DNA of 34,268 bases from Cryomorphaceae bacterium (GTDB lineage Bacteria > Bacteroidota > Bacteroidia > Flavobacteriales > Flavobacteriaceae), in the NCBI GenBank assembly GCA_003331875.1, contig QOQA01000018.1:1-34268 (forward strand). The letters run 5' to 3'. Below the pieces are notes generated by a model. That model had not been told where the DNA came from. It made no database searches and was given only the letters and a program-made list of their open reading frames with translations. Below, in pieces: positions 17,957 through 26,770 of this stretch. Every line of letters begins with the position of its first letter. Position 1 is the first letter of the stretch. The translations under genes were made by a program, and so were the position numbers.

Positions 17957-19582
17957 TTAAAACCCTTGCCAGAGACCTTTTGAATCTCCTTTAATATAAT
18001 CTATATTAATTCTACCTTTTTTTGAATCTGGAATTAACCAATATAAATTATCGAATATATAGTTAGACCCTACTAAGTCGTTAGCCTGTAAATGACTATG
18101 TAATGATATATTGCCTCTTTTCTTATATACCATATATTCAGGAATCAAAATATTATTTTTTGGTTGTATCAAAACTTCTTTGGGCCAATGGTTTTTTTTA
18201 AAAATATTGTTTTCAAAAAAAACATTTTCAATTTCTGACCCTCCACCAGGGTCAGGCTTATACTGATCACCCAAAACCATTACAGGATCATTCTCAAAAT
18301 AAAAAACGTTATTAGCCACAAAAACTCCGCTTGATGCTTTATCAACAGCTATCTTTGGAATAATATCTTTACTAACATATACTTTATTTCCGTAAATATA
18401 AGAGTTAAAAGGCCCGTTTCTTTCTTGTCCACGTCCTATGTAACCACTCAACCAAAAAGTTTTTCCCTCTTGAAATGCACCATTTTCTCCCTTTACTCTG
18501 TGGCCATCATTAATACTTACATTGTATCTGTATGAACAATTGTAATTGTTTCCCAAAATTTCAATAAAACCACCTGCATTATTTCTGCTCAAGTTTCTTT
18601 CAACAATCACATCATTACAGTTAAAATCAATATGACATCCTGCGGAATCTGCAGGACCATTAGCATTTTGAAATTTATTTCCATAAATGACAGCATAGGA
18701 GGTTCCCCATGTCCAAAGTCCACTACCCCTTCCCCATTTTCTACTATCGTCAAATGAACCAGAATAGTTGATGTCATTTCCTTTAGCAAATAAATTTCTG
18801 GTACTGTTAAAAACCATTCCAGGTCCACCTGTTCGTAAAACAGTATTATCAAATACTTGAAGGTTTTTGAACTGTTTTTCTCTTTTTCCAATAAAACGAA
18901 TGGCAGTATGAGATATGTTTTTGAATTGAGAGTTATTAATTGATATGTTCTCCAAATTTCCAGATTCTGAAAGATTTAATACTCGAATTCCCCATCCATA
19001 ACTTTTGGTTCCGTTTGGTGTACGAACTTCACTTTCATTTCTTTCATAACCAGGATCTTCATAAAAAATATCTCTAATAATTACTGAGGATACAGTTAAG
19101 CTGTCATGCACTTTGTTATTAGTAACTAAATATAAAATCCCTACCCTTAAATCAGTTTTTAATTTTTTGTGCAAAAATTCATTCGCACCACCACCATCTG
19201 CAGTAATTTCAAGATTCCTAATTTTTATGTTTGATGAGTTTTCTATAAAAATAGATGCTATTTTGCCTTTTGAATTTATCGTAGGCAACTTAGTATTTCC
19301 ATCAATTTTATAATTAGATATTTCAATTCCATCTTCATTTATCAGATCAATTGTGTTTAGAAAAGTTGAGCCGTTGGCCAATAATATTTTATCACCATTT
19401 GATAAATTAATATTATTTAAAAAATCAAGACTTTTAAAAGGTTTTTCTTTTGTTCCAAGATTTGAATTATCCCCTGTTACTGAGTTGAAGTGATAACTAT
19501 ATCCAGCATCATTTTTATCTCCGTATTGAATTTGAGAGCATGAGCTAAAGACTAAAGCAATAATTAATAAAAGCCTTTTCAT
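17957..19582 (-). CDS. Right-handed beta-helix lipoprotein, candidate polysaccharide-degrading enzyme (paralog 2)
   Basis: The lipobox SSC after MKRLLLIIALVF predicts a lipoprotein with Cys15 lipidated. The 541-aa protein opens with SVTGDNSNLGTKEKPFKSL and continues as short Asn/Gly/Ile-rich turns (such as NIKIRNLEIT, VIVERNLSRNN), the periodicity of a parallel beta-helix. I recognise no numbered CAZy family. It shares a central block with the next gene upstream: SGLWT, HID plus Cys, then NLSRNNAGGFIEILGNN and CSYRYNVSIND. These conserved Asp/Glu/His residues are candidates for the active site. Carrageenases, GH110 and several lyases use this fold, so a depolymerase for the sulfated substrate of this locus is likely. 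Confidence 0.75.
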   Translation of the reverse strand: MKRLLLIIALVFSSCSQIQYGDKNDAGYSYHFNSVTGDNSNLGTKEKPFKSLDFLNNINLSNGDKILLANGSTFLNTIDLINEDGIEISNYKIDGNTKLPTINSKGKIASIFIENSSNIKIRNLEITADGGGANEFLHKKLKTDLRVGILYLVTNNKVHDSLTVSSVIIRDIFYEDPGYERNESEVRTPNGTKSYGWGIRVLNLSESGNLENISINNSQFKNISHTAIRFIGKREKQFKNLQVFDNTVLRTGGPGMVFNSTRNLFAKGNDINYSGSFDDSRKWGRGSGLWTWGTSYAVIYGNKFQNANGPADSAGCHIDFNCNDVIVERNLSRNNAGGFIEILGNNYNCSYRYNVSINDGHRVKGENGAFQEGKTFWLSGYIGRGQERNGPFNSYIYGNKVYVSKDIIPKIAVDKASSGVFVANNVFYFENDPVMVLGDQYKPDPGGGSEIENVFFENNIFKKNHWPKEVLIQPKNNILIPEYMVYKKRGNISLHSHLQANDLVGSNYIFDNLYWLIPDSKKGRINIDYIKGDSKGLWQGF

Positions 19583-21343
19583 TTAATTACCATTATATGC
19601 TCCGATATTTGGTTTTGAATCACTTGTTACTGTGTTCCCAAAATAGTCCCTTCCTCCATTATTTTGAATATAATTTTTTACATCAGAACTTCCATTTATT
19701 ATAAATCCAGAATTAAGGGCAGGACTTCCTGATTTTAATTTATAATCATTTGCAGAATTACCACCTGCATTGGAAAGTTGTGGATCTGTACTCAATAAAT
19801 CACTAGGATCGTGATTATAGGTGTAATTTGAGTCTATAACAACATTTCCGTAATACATGTTGTTACGAAATGAATTAAACTGTTCCGTATCATTCCTAAT
19901 GTCCATAGTTAACTTGGCTTGATCACTTACATAAATGATGTTGTTGTATACATACGTATATTCAGCTTCTCTGAAAAAGATTTCAATGTGACTCATAGGA
20001 TTGTTGTTGACATCATTTATACTGGGAACAAATACTGTATTGTTGTATATGAAGTTATTATTGGATGTCACTCTTCTGTTTTCCCCTGCAAAATCAGAAA
20101 TCCAAAAAACATTTCCATGATTTTGACCTGTTCGCTTACCGTCTGCAATACTGATATTATAACGATACCCACACATTTCATTTTCACCCAAAATTTCCAC
20201 AAAACCCCCAAAGTTATTTCTACTTAGGTTGTATTGCATGACCACTCTTTCACAACCCCAGTCAATATGAGCACCATATGAATCTTGTGGTCCATAGGCA
20301 TTCTCAAAAATATTTTCTTGAATAAGTGCATCATTACATGTGTAAGTCCACAAACCACTTCCCCTATTCCACATCCTGCTATCCTCATCAGAACCTGAAC
20401 CATCAAAATGGTTATCTTCAACTAGAACATTCTTGCATCTTGCCAATACAATTCCAGACCCACCAGTATTTGTAAACTTTGAATTTTTAATTGTAATATT
20501 TCTGTGATAAAACTCTGAATCAGCCGGGGACATTCTGTTAACAATATGAATGCCGTAATGACCAGTGAGGGAAATATCAACATTATCAATTTCAATATTT
20601 GAATAGTAATTTTTTTGACTGTTATTATATGATTCAAATCTTATTCCATAACCTTGGTGTTCCTTTGTTGCATCTCCAGGGGTTGGATATACATTTGATA
20701 TCTTGACATTTTTAATATTAATATTAGATATATCTTTTCCATCACCAAATCGAAGAACTAAAACACCAAAACGCTCATCTTGTCCAGTTCTATCAGAATT
20801 ATGCATTAGTTTGTTGGATCCGTCAGATTTTCGATGAGATGCCTCATTTGTAAGTTCTATATTTGAAATTGTAATATTTTCAATATTCTCTAAAAAAACT
20901 GAAGCTTGATAACCATTTCCATCTATGACGGGAAGATCTCCAGATCCATAACTATCTGCGGATATATGATTGTCTTCTGATCCAGAGCCACGTATTTTAA
21001 AATAACCTTTCCAAGTGTCTCCTCTTTTAAACTTTATTATATCTCCTGCATTAAACGTAATACTATTTATCTTTCCTAGATTTTTAAATGCATTTTCCTC
21101 ACTTTTTCCATCATTTGAATCATCCCCCGAACTAAAACTTATATAGTATGTAGTGTTACCATCGGAAGTTGAATCTGTATAATCATCTGGGTCTGAACCA
21201 TCGTCATCAGAATTATTTCCTCCGCCATTATTTCCTCCATTATTTCCTCCGTTATTTCCTCCATTATCGCCATCACCAGAACCACTGTCAGAGGAGCACG
21301 ATATAACAAAAAGAGAAAGTATCAAAATAAAAATTTTTTTCAT
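19583..21343 (-). CDS. Right-handed beta-helix lipoprotein with Gly/Asn linker (paralog 1)
   Basis: First gene of the leftward run, 586 aa. The signal ends in VISC (Cys16), then SSDSGSGDGD, acidic residues of the kind that mark surface-exported Bacteroidota lipoproteins, then a (GGNN)n tether and Asp-rich segment to about residue 60. The catalytic-looking part begins at YYISFSSGDDSNDGKSEENA and folds into many beta-helix turns. The central block is clearly homologous to paralog 2: GSGLWT, HIDWGCERVVM near residue 357, NLSRNNFGGFVEILGEN, CGYRYNISIADGKR. The end (SPALNSG, DYFGN, NIGAYNGN) is a typical final coil of such proteins. The family is unknown to me; probably a surface glycanase or lyase. 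Confidence 0.78.
   Translation of the reverse strand: MKKIFILILSLFVISCSSDSGSGDGDNGGNNGGNNGGNNGGGNNSDDDGSDPDDYTDSTSDGNTTYYISFSSGDDSNDGKSEENAFKNLGKINSITFNAGDIIKFKRGDTWKGYFKIRGSGSEDNHISADSYGSGDLPVIDGNGYQASVFLENIENITISNIELTNEASHRKSDGSNKLMHNSDRTGQDERFGVLVLRFGDGKDISNINIKNVKISNVYPTPGDATKEHQGYGIRFESYNNSQKNYYSNIEIDNVDISLTGHYGIHIVNRMSPADSEFYHRNITIKNSKFTNTGGSGIVLARCKNVLVEDNHFDGSGSDEDSRMWNRGSGLWTYTCNDALIQENIFENAYGPQDSYGAHIDWGCERVVMQYNLSRNNFGGFVEILGENEMCGYRYNISIADGKRTGQNHGNVFWISDFAGENRRVTSNNNFIYNNTVFVPSINDVNNNPMSHIEIFFREAEYTYVYNNIIYVSDQAKLTMDIRNDTEQFNSFRNNMYYGNVVIDSNYTYNHDPSDLLSTDPQLSNAGGNSANDYKLKSGSPALNSGFIINGSSDVKNYIQNNGGRDYFGNTVTSDSKPNIGAYNGN
21212..21267 (-). repeat. 12-bp tandem repeat coding a (GGNN)n linker
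   Basis: On the plus strand the unit ATTATTTCCTCC recurs four times with single-base changes and one 3-bp insertion, ending in a degenerate copy ATTATCGCC. In the gene it encodes GGNN units that tether the lipid anchor to the beta-helix. The unit is a multiple of three, so slippage would change linker length without a frameshift. Confidence 0.85.
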
Positions 21344-21377
21344 AGTTTAGAGTAATAGGTTATCTAATATCAAGATA

Positions 21378-21390
21378 CAAATTGAATTTG
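21378..21390. promoter_or_regulatory. Palindrome in the divergent control region of the sugar locus
   Basis: CAAATTGAATTTG is a perfect 6+1+6 inverted repeat in the 62-bp gap between the leftward beta-helix operon and the rightward sulfatase operon. Each strand reads a 7-of-8 match to the TAnnTTTG -7 box (TGAATTTG rightward, TCAATTTG leftward). It may be overlapping divergent promoters, an operator, or chance in AT-rich DNA. Confidence 0.35.
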
Positions 21391-21405
21391 AAATATTAAA
21401 TCTTC

Positions 21406-23067
21406 ATGTCAAAAATCATAGTACTTATTCTTTCCTTATTTTTTGCTTTTGGATGCAACTCTAATACTCAAACTAAGCCAAATATTGTTTTAATTATGAC
21501 TGACGATTTAAATGATTACAATGAAGATCTAATGGGCCATCCACAGATAATTTCTCCAAATATCAAAAAATTAGCTGATTCTGGTGTATCATTTATTAAT
21601 GCATATTCAAATGATCCAATGTGTGGACCATCAAGATCAAGTATGATCACAGGTGTATATCCGCATAATTCATCAAATTTTTGGCAGAAACCATGGTTTA
21701 ATAATAATGTTTTAAATAATACCAAAACAATGATGGAGAAATTTAAAGAGAATGGATATTATGTTGTAGGTAGTGGAAAAATTTTACACCATAACAAGAA
21801 AGAATTATGGTCTGAATTCGAACATGATGCGGACTACGGACCTGTAGCATATAAGGGACTTCGTAAAAAAGGAAAAAGAGGAATTGCTCATCCTGATGTT
21901 GCAAAACCCTTTTCTGAAATCGGACAAATAGACGGTTCATTTGGTCCTTTTAAAAATATTTCAAGTTTAGAGAAAGATGGTGAAAAGATTACATGGGCTT
22001 ATGGAGGTTCTAGGGGATACAAAGAGTTAAAATATATAAATGAGGATGACAGAGATTTGACACCTGATGAAATCAATGCTCAATGGGCTGAGGATAAAAT
22101 CAATGAGCTAGCCGAATCAGACAAAGATGCTCCTTTCTTTTTGGCTGTTGGGTTTTTAAGACCACATACACCACTTATTGCTCCACAAAAGTATTTTGAT
22201 ATGTATCCACTTGAAAAGATTGAGCTTGCAAATATTTTAGAAAATGATATGAATGATACATTTTTAAATTATGTTGAAACCAATAATGTTAAAAAGTCCG
22301 AGGGTGGTGAAAACAATTCAACACTTACTCACAAACAGCTCAGTAAAAGATCTGTTGAAATGTATTATAAACTTAAAGAATCGTATAAAAAACCCGATGA
22401 GGGATTAAAAAGATTTACTCAAGCTTATCTTGCTTGTGTAACTGCTGTTGATGATAATATTGGACAAGTAGTCAATGCAATTGATAACTCTAAGTTTAAA
22501 GACAATACAATCATTGTTTTTGTCAGTGACCACGGATGGACCATGGGAGAAAAAAACCATGTATACAAAAATTCTTTATGGGAAGAAAGTACAAGGGTTC
22601 CTTTGACAATTAGAGCTCCCGGCCTTACAGAACCTAATTCAAAAGTTAATCATCCCGTATCTCTCATTGATGTCTACCCTACTTTATTGGAATTGGCTGG
22701 CTTGGATAACAATACAATCAAAAATGATAAAGGAAAATCACTGGATGGCTTTAGCTTGAAGCCGTTCCTAAAAGATCCTAATACAAAAAAATGGGATGGA
22801 CCTGATGGAGCCTTGTCTGTTGTTTACAGCTCAGATCTGAATGAAAATACACCCTCAAATCACCATTATTCTCTAAGAACGAAAGATTGGAGGTACATAA
22901 TCTATGACTCAGGAAAAGAAGAGCTTTATAACAATTCTATGGACCCGAAAGAATGGAATAACATTATTTATGAAAAAACTCATCCACAAAGAGATGAGAT
23001 GGTAAAAATCCTAAAAGAAATAACACATCCAATGGTACCAAACGGCCTAAAGAAATTACAATTATGA
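21406..23067 (+). CDS. Formylglycine-dependent sulfatase (S1 family, iduronate-2-sulfatase-like)
   Basis: Hydrolyses a sulfate ester on a polysaccharide or oligosaccharide. The 553-aa protein has a lipoprotein-like signal (LFFAFGC, Cys17), metal-binding Asp33/Asp34 in LIMTDDLND, and the formylglycine motif CGPSRSSMITG with Cys73 as the residue oxidised by an anaerobic or aerobic maturase encoded elsewhere. Later VFVSDHGWTMGEKNH gives further metal ligands. The run PNIKKLADSGVSF and YFDMYP region resemble iduronate-2-sulfatase and the S1_7-type algal sulfatases, but the subfamily is a guess. It overlaps the GH2 gene by ATGA and so is coupled to it. Confidence 0.9.
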   Translation: MSKIIVLILSLFFAFGCNSNTQTKPNIVLIMTDDLNDYNEDLMGHPQIISPNIKKLADSGVSFINAYSNDPMCGPSRSSMITGVYPHNSSNFWQKPWFNNNVLNNTKTMMEKFKENGYYVVGSGKILHHNKKELWSEFEHDADYGPVAYKGLRKKGKRGIAHPDVAKPFSEIGQIDGSFGPFKNISSLEKDGEKITWAYGGSRGYKELKYINEDDRDLTPDEINAQWAEDKINELAESDKDAPFFLAVGFLRPHTPLIAPQKYFDMYPLEKIELANILENDMNDTFLNYVETNNVKKSEGGENNSTLTHKQLSKRSVEMYYKLKESYKKPDEGLKRFTQAYLACVTAVDDNIGQVVNAIDNSKFKDNTIIVFVSDHGWTMGEKNHVYKNSLWEESTRVPLTIRAPGLTEPNSKVNHPVSLIDVYPTLLELAGLDNNTIKNDKGKSLDGFSLKPFLKDPNTKKWDGPDGALSVVYSSDLNENTPSNHHYSLRTKDWRYIIYDSGKEELYNNSMDPKEWNNIIYEKTHPQRDEMVKILKEITHPMVPNGLKKLQL

Positions 23068-26000
23068 GAAAAATTCTGTTATTATTATTTATATTAATCA
23101 GTTTTACAATTGAATCTCAAGAAAGATTTAACAATCAAATGCTCAATGGTGAATGGGAAATTATATATGATGAAAATAATGAGGGAAAGAAAAATAAATT
23201 TCATTCAAATGATGGTTTTAATGATGGATTGATTGAAAAAATTTATGTACCAAGTGTTTGGGAGAGATACAAGAAGGATTACGAGGGTGTTGTTTATTAC
23301 AGAACAAAGTTTAATGTTTCCAAATCTAGAGAAAACAAAAAAATTCACTTAAACTTTAATGCTTCAAATTATATAACTGAAGTATATGTAAATGATAACT
23401 CAATTGGATTTCATGAAGGTGGTTTCTCCCCATTTTCATTTAATATTGAGCACGTTGTTGATTTTGATAATGCGAATACATTAATAGTAAAAGTTATGGG
23501 TCCAATAACCATACAGGATAAAGTTATTGACGGTATTGGACAAATGGAAACTCCACAATGGAGGGGTTCTTACACAGGCGGAATATGGCAAGATGTTTTT
23601 CTATCATTTACAGGACAAACGCATATTGAAGATGTTTTTATCATTGCGAATTATGAAAATGGAAATGTAGAATTGAAAAATAAAATAGTAAATGGTCTAG
23701 GAGATGGAAAATATAGGTACAGGTATTCGATCAATAATTTAAATGATAAAAATAAAAATACTTTAAAGCACAAAGACATTATTATTAAAAATTCCAACCT
23801 AGTTGTTGATGTTAATTTAGATCACAAGGTTAAAAACCACAAACTTTGGTCACCAGATGATCCTCAGTTATACCTATTTGAGGTATATCTAGATAAAATA
23901 ATAGAAAATGAGCAAGGATTATCATATGAACAACTTGATCATGTTACTGAAAAATTTGGTTTTAGGGAGTTTACAGTTAAAAACGAACGATTTTATTTGA
24001 ACGGTAATCCAATTTATCTCAAAGCAGCATTTTTTGAGGGATTATACCCGATAAAACTATCCTTTCCCGACTCTTATGATATGATGATTAAAGAAATTTT
24101 ATTAGCCAAAAAAGCTGGTTTCAACATGATAAGACCCTGGAGGAAACCACCTCCAAAAGAATGGCTTCATTTAGCAGATTCTATTGGGGTACTAACAGTG
24201 GGAAGTATGGCAATAGAGTGTATGGATATGCCGATAGAATCCCCTTATCTTCCACAAAGGGTTGAAAATGAAATTACAGAAGCAGTTCTCAGAGACAGAA
24301 ATCATCCATCAATTGTTCAGTGGGAATTGTTCAATGAAATTAGAAGACCAGTTCTTGCTAATATGTTAAAACCCATGTCCTTGAAAGCAAGAGAACTTGA
24401 TCCTACTAGGATGATTCTTGATGAGTCTGGAGGATGGGCATACGGAGCTAACCTTTACTTACCTTTTTCAAACAAAGCTTTTAAATTTAATGATATCCAC
24501 AATTACCCTGGTCCAAACATCACAAACAATAAATTTGATGGTTTTTTAACAATCGGTAATACCAAAGAAAAAAATATTGAATTAGGACTAAATGCAAGAA
24601 CACCGGGAAGAAATGTAGTACCTGATATATCATCTTATGTTTCTGAAATTGGATATGGAAGTTTACCTGATTTGGAAAATAATGAGATTTTGTTTAGAGA
24701 AAAAGGAAACCCCATAACCTATCCTTACATATACCACATTAATTACAATAAGGATATCAAAAAAGCTTTAAAGGAAACGGGTTTGGATAAAATTTTTAAA
24801 TCTGCTACTGATTTCTACCTAAAACAGCAAGAAATTCATGGAATTGCTAATAAAAGAATGCTCGAAGCCATTAGGTCCAACCCCACTGTTATTGGTTACT
24901 GTGTACATGCTCTAACAGCCGGAGATTGGATTATTGGTGCGGGATTGCTTGATCTTTGGAGAAATCCAAAAGGGAAAGCATACGATTTAACAAAAGAGGC
25001 TAACGAGGATAGAATTATTGTGATTAGGACTGATAAGAGAAATTATTACCAAGGTGAATCTGTCAAAACAGAAATTAAAGGCATAAACGATAAAGTTGAG
25101 TTAAATGGCAACCTTTCTATCAAAATAAAATCTAAAAAAAACAATAAGGTCTTATATGAAAATAATATAAAAACAAAGCTTAAAAATGGAATATCTCTCC
25201 TACATAACAGCAATGTAGAATTAGAGAAAGGAAATTACTTAATTGAAGCAAATTTTAATTCACAAAAAACTAAATTATTTTCAACTATTGAATTTAGTAT
25301 TTATGATTTAAAATCAAAACAAACTGTAAAAAAAATAGCTCTTGCCAATAAGGACAATAAACTAAAAAAATTCCTAATTGATAAAGGGTTTGAGGTAGTA
25401 AATTTTGATCAGAAACTTAATGTCAATATTCCTGTAATGTTCAGTAATGAAAAAGCAGAATTTATTAATTCAAGTGATGGAAACGTTGTTAAAAATGAAG
25501 ATAATCAAGATAACCTTTTATCACCCAGTGGGCCTTCATCAAATACAAAAAACAGCAAACTAGAGTCAAGAATCAATGAGTTAAATAGTTTTGTGCAAAG
25601 AGGAGGAAACGTCATATATCTTTCTGTGCCTGGGAAAACTCGTGTAAGGAAAGGACCAAACCTTACTTTTATTGACGAAGGAGAAAGTTATTTGCCAGTT
25701 AAGTTTGTAAAAAATATTTCTCAAGGATTATGGGATGGAATTCTACATATTAATTCTAATCATAAAATTTTTAAAAATCTTCCGACTGATGTCAATATGA
25801 GTAATACATATGAGAACATAGCTCCAACTATAACAATGAGGGGGATTGAAGCAGAAAATATAGTTAACACGATAGCATTTGACAGAATTCCTAACGGAAA
25901 TATCATGAAAAGAAACTATATTGGATCTGGTGATGTGTGGTCAGGATCAGATCTCTCTGTTGTGAAGCATGGAAAGGGAAAAATTATTCTGTCTACACTA

Positions 26001-26075
26001 AAATTAATTGAAAATCTAGGATATGACCCTGTTGCTGAAATTGTTTTAATGAATATGATAAATTATACAGATTAA
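23064..26075 (+). CDS. Large exported glycoside hydrolase family 2 enzyme
   Basis: Retaining exo-glycosidase, 1003 aa, with a type I signal peptide (MRKILLLLFILISFTIESQ). Order: sugar-binding jelly roll to about residue 200 (VPSVWERY, YYRTKF, GGIWQDVFL), an immunoglobulin-like domain to ~310, then the TIM barrel with acid/base Glu425 in WELFNEIRR and nucleophile Glu528 in SEIGYG. From ~690 an additional domain contains NSFVQRGGNVIYLS and a GKGKIILSTLKL-type end, resembling the class-I-amidotransferase-like fold of some galactosidases. Beta-galactosidase or beta-glucuronidase is possible; beside a sulfatase, a galactan oligosaccharide substrate is likely. Its TAA overlaps the next ATG (TAATG). 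Confidence 0.9.
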   Translation: MRKILLLLFILISFTIESQERFNNQMLNGEWEIIYDENNEGKKNKFHSNDGFNDGLIEKIYVPSVWERYKKDYEGVVYYRTKFNVSKSRENKKIHLNFNASNYITEVYVNDNSIGFHEGGFSPFSFNIEHVVDFDNANTLIVKVMGPITIQDKVIDGIGQMETPQWRGSYTGGIWQDVFLSFTGQTHIEDVFIIANYENGNVELKNKIVNGLGDGKYRYRYSINNLNDKNKNTLKHKDIIIKNSNLVVDVNLDHKVKNHKLWSPDDPQLYLFEVYLDKIIENEQGLSYEQLDHVTEKFGFREFTVKNERFYLNGNPIYLKAAFFEGLYPIKLSFPDSYDMMIKEILLAKKAGFNMIRPWRKPPPKEWLHLADSIGVLTVGSMAIECMDMPIESPYLPQRVENEITEAVLRDRNHPSIVQWELFNEIRRPVLANMLKPMSLKARELDPTRMILDESGGWAYGANLYLPFSNKAFKFNDIHNYPGPNITNNKFDGFLTIGNTKEKNIELGLNARTPGRNVVPDISSYVSEIGYGSLPDLENNEILFREKGNPITYPYIYHINYNKDIKKALKETGLDKIFKSATDFYLKQQEIHGIANKRMLEAIRSNPTVIGYCVHALTAGDWIIGAGLLDLWRNPKGKAYDLTKEANEDRIIVIRTDKRNYYQGESVKTEIKGINDKVELNGNLSIKIKSKKNNKVLYENNIKTKLKNGISLLHNSNVELEKGNYLIEANFNSQKTKLFSTIEFSIYDLKSKQTVKKIALANKDNKLKKFLIDKGFEVVNFDQKLNVNIPVMFSNEKAEFINSSDGNVVKNEDNQDNLLSPSGPSSNTKNSKLESRINELNSFVQRGGNVIYLSVPGKTRVRKGPNLTFIDEGESYLPVKFVKNISQGLWDGILHINSNHKIFKNLPTDVNMSNTYENIAPTITMRGIEAENIVNTIAFDRIPNGNIMKRNYIGSGDVWSGSDLSVVKHGKGKIILSTLKLIENLGYDPVAEIVLMNMINYTD

Positions 26076-26770
26076 TGGAAACTCAAAACTATATAATCGA
26101 ATTTATGTCGGATGAATGGATTAGGAATACAATCATTTCTTTTTTTTCCATCTTGATCATCCTTTTTATATCAAATAATTTTTTTAATAAAGAACAAAAG
26201 TTAAAAATTGTAAAAATCCTCTCTTTATTGATGATTATTATGACAGTTACTGACCACTCTAGAAATATTATGAATGGTCTTTGGAATGTTTCAGAGAATC
26301 TTCCACTTCAATTATGTGGTTTAACAAATTTAATTGCCTGCTCTGTTTTATTTACTAAACTTAATAAAAGAGTATTCGAGTTTTTTTATTATGCAGGGAT
26401 TATTGGTGGAATTCAAGCTTTTTTAACTCCTCAAATAAACAATTTTGATGGTACAAATTTTGAATATATATCATATCATTCCTCTCATGGCGGAATAATA
26501 TTAATTCCAATTTTTCTATACCTAAATTTAAATCACGCAATTACAAAATTTTCATGGTTTAGAGTCTGGATTTATTTAAATATAATTATTGCTTTCATAA
26601 TTCCGTTAAATTTCCAAATTGACTCCAATTATATGTATCTAGCATCTCCGCCAAATGTTGATAATCCACTTTTAATTGGTGAATGGCCATATTACATATT
26701 TTTTTGGGAGATAATAATGATTCTTTTCACATATACACTGTATGTTGTATCAACAAAAAAGTTTGTCTAA
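26075..26770 (+). CDS. TMEM164/YwaF-like membrane protein (TIGR02206 type)
   Basis: 231 aa with about six or seven membrane helices. The conserved core LPLQLCGLTN (Cys81) after a His-containing helix (TDHSRN), and YHSSHGG (His135, His138) in the second half, match the YwaF/TMEM164 family. Human TMEM164 has been reported to act as a Cys/His acyltransferase on ether phospholipids; whether bacterial members do the same is unknown. The gene is translationally coupled to GH2 (TAATG), which places it formally in the sugar operon, and abuts the methyltransferase with no gap. A link to glycan use is not evident. Confidence 0.8.
   Translation: METQNYIIEFMSDEWIRNTIISFFSILIILFISNNFFNKEQKLKIVKILSLLMIIMTVTDHSRNIMNGLWNVSENLPLQLCGLTNLIACSVLFTKLNKRVFEFFYYAGIIGGIQAFLTPQINNFDGTNFEYISYHSSHGGIILIPIFLYLNLNHAITKFSWFRVWIYLNIIIAFIIPLNFQIDSNYMYLASPPNVDNPLLIGEWPYYIFFWEIIMILFTYTLYVVSTKKFV

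Noticed and set aside
18607-18891. 94-aa and other ORFs in alternative frames of the beta-helix genes, ftsK and gyrA
   Set aside because: They are shadows of strongly supported genes with no family features or start signals.
21212-21267. CRISPR or regulatory repeat
   Set aside because: The units are contiguous, in frame and encode a Gly/Asn linker; no spacers exist.
17957-21343. Assignment of the beta-helix proteins to alginate lyase PL6 or pectinase families
   Set aside because: Only the general fold pattern fits; I see no family-specific catalytic motif, and the downstream enzymes do not include a DEH reductase or uronate isomerase.
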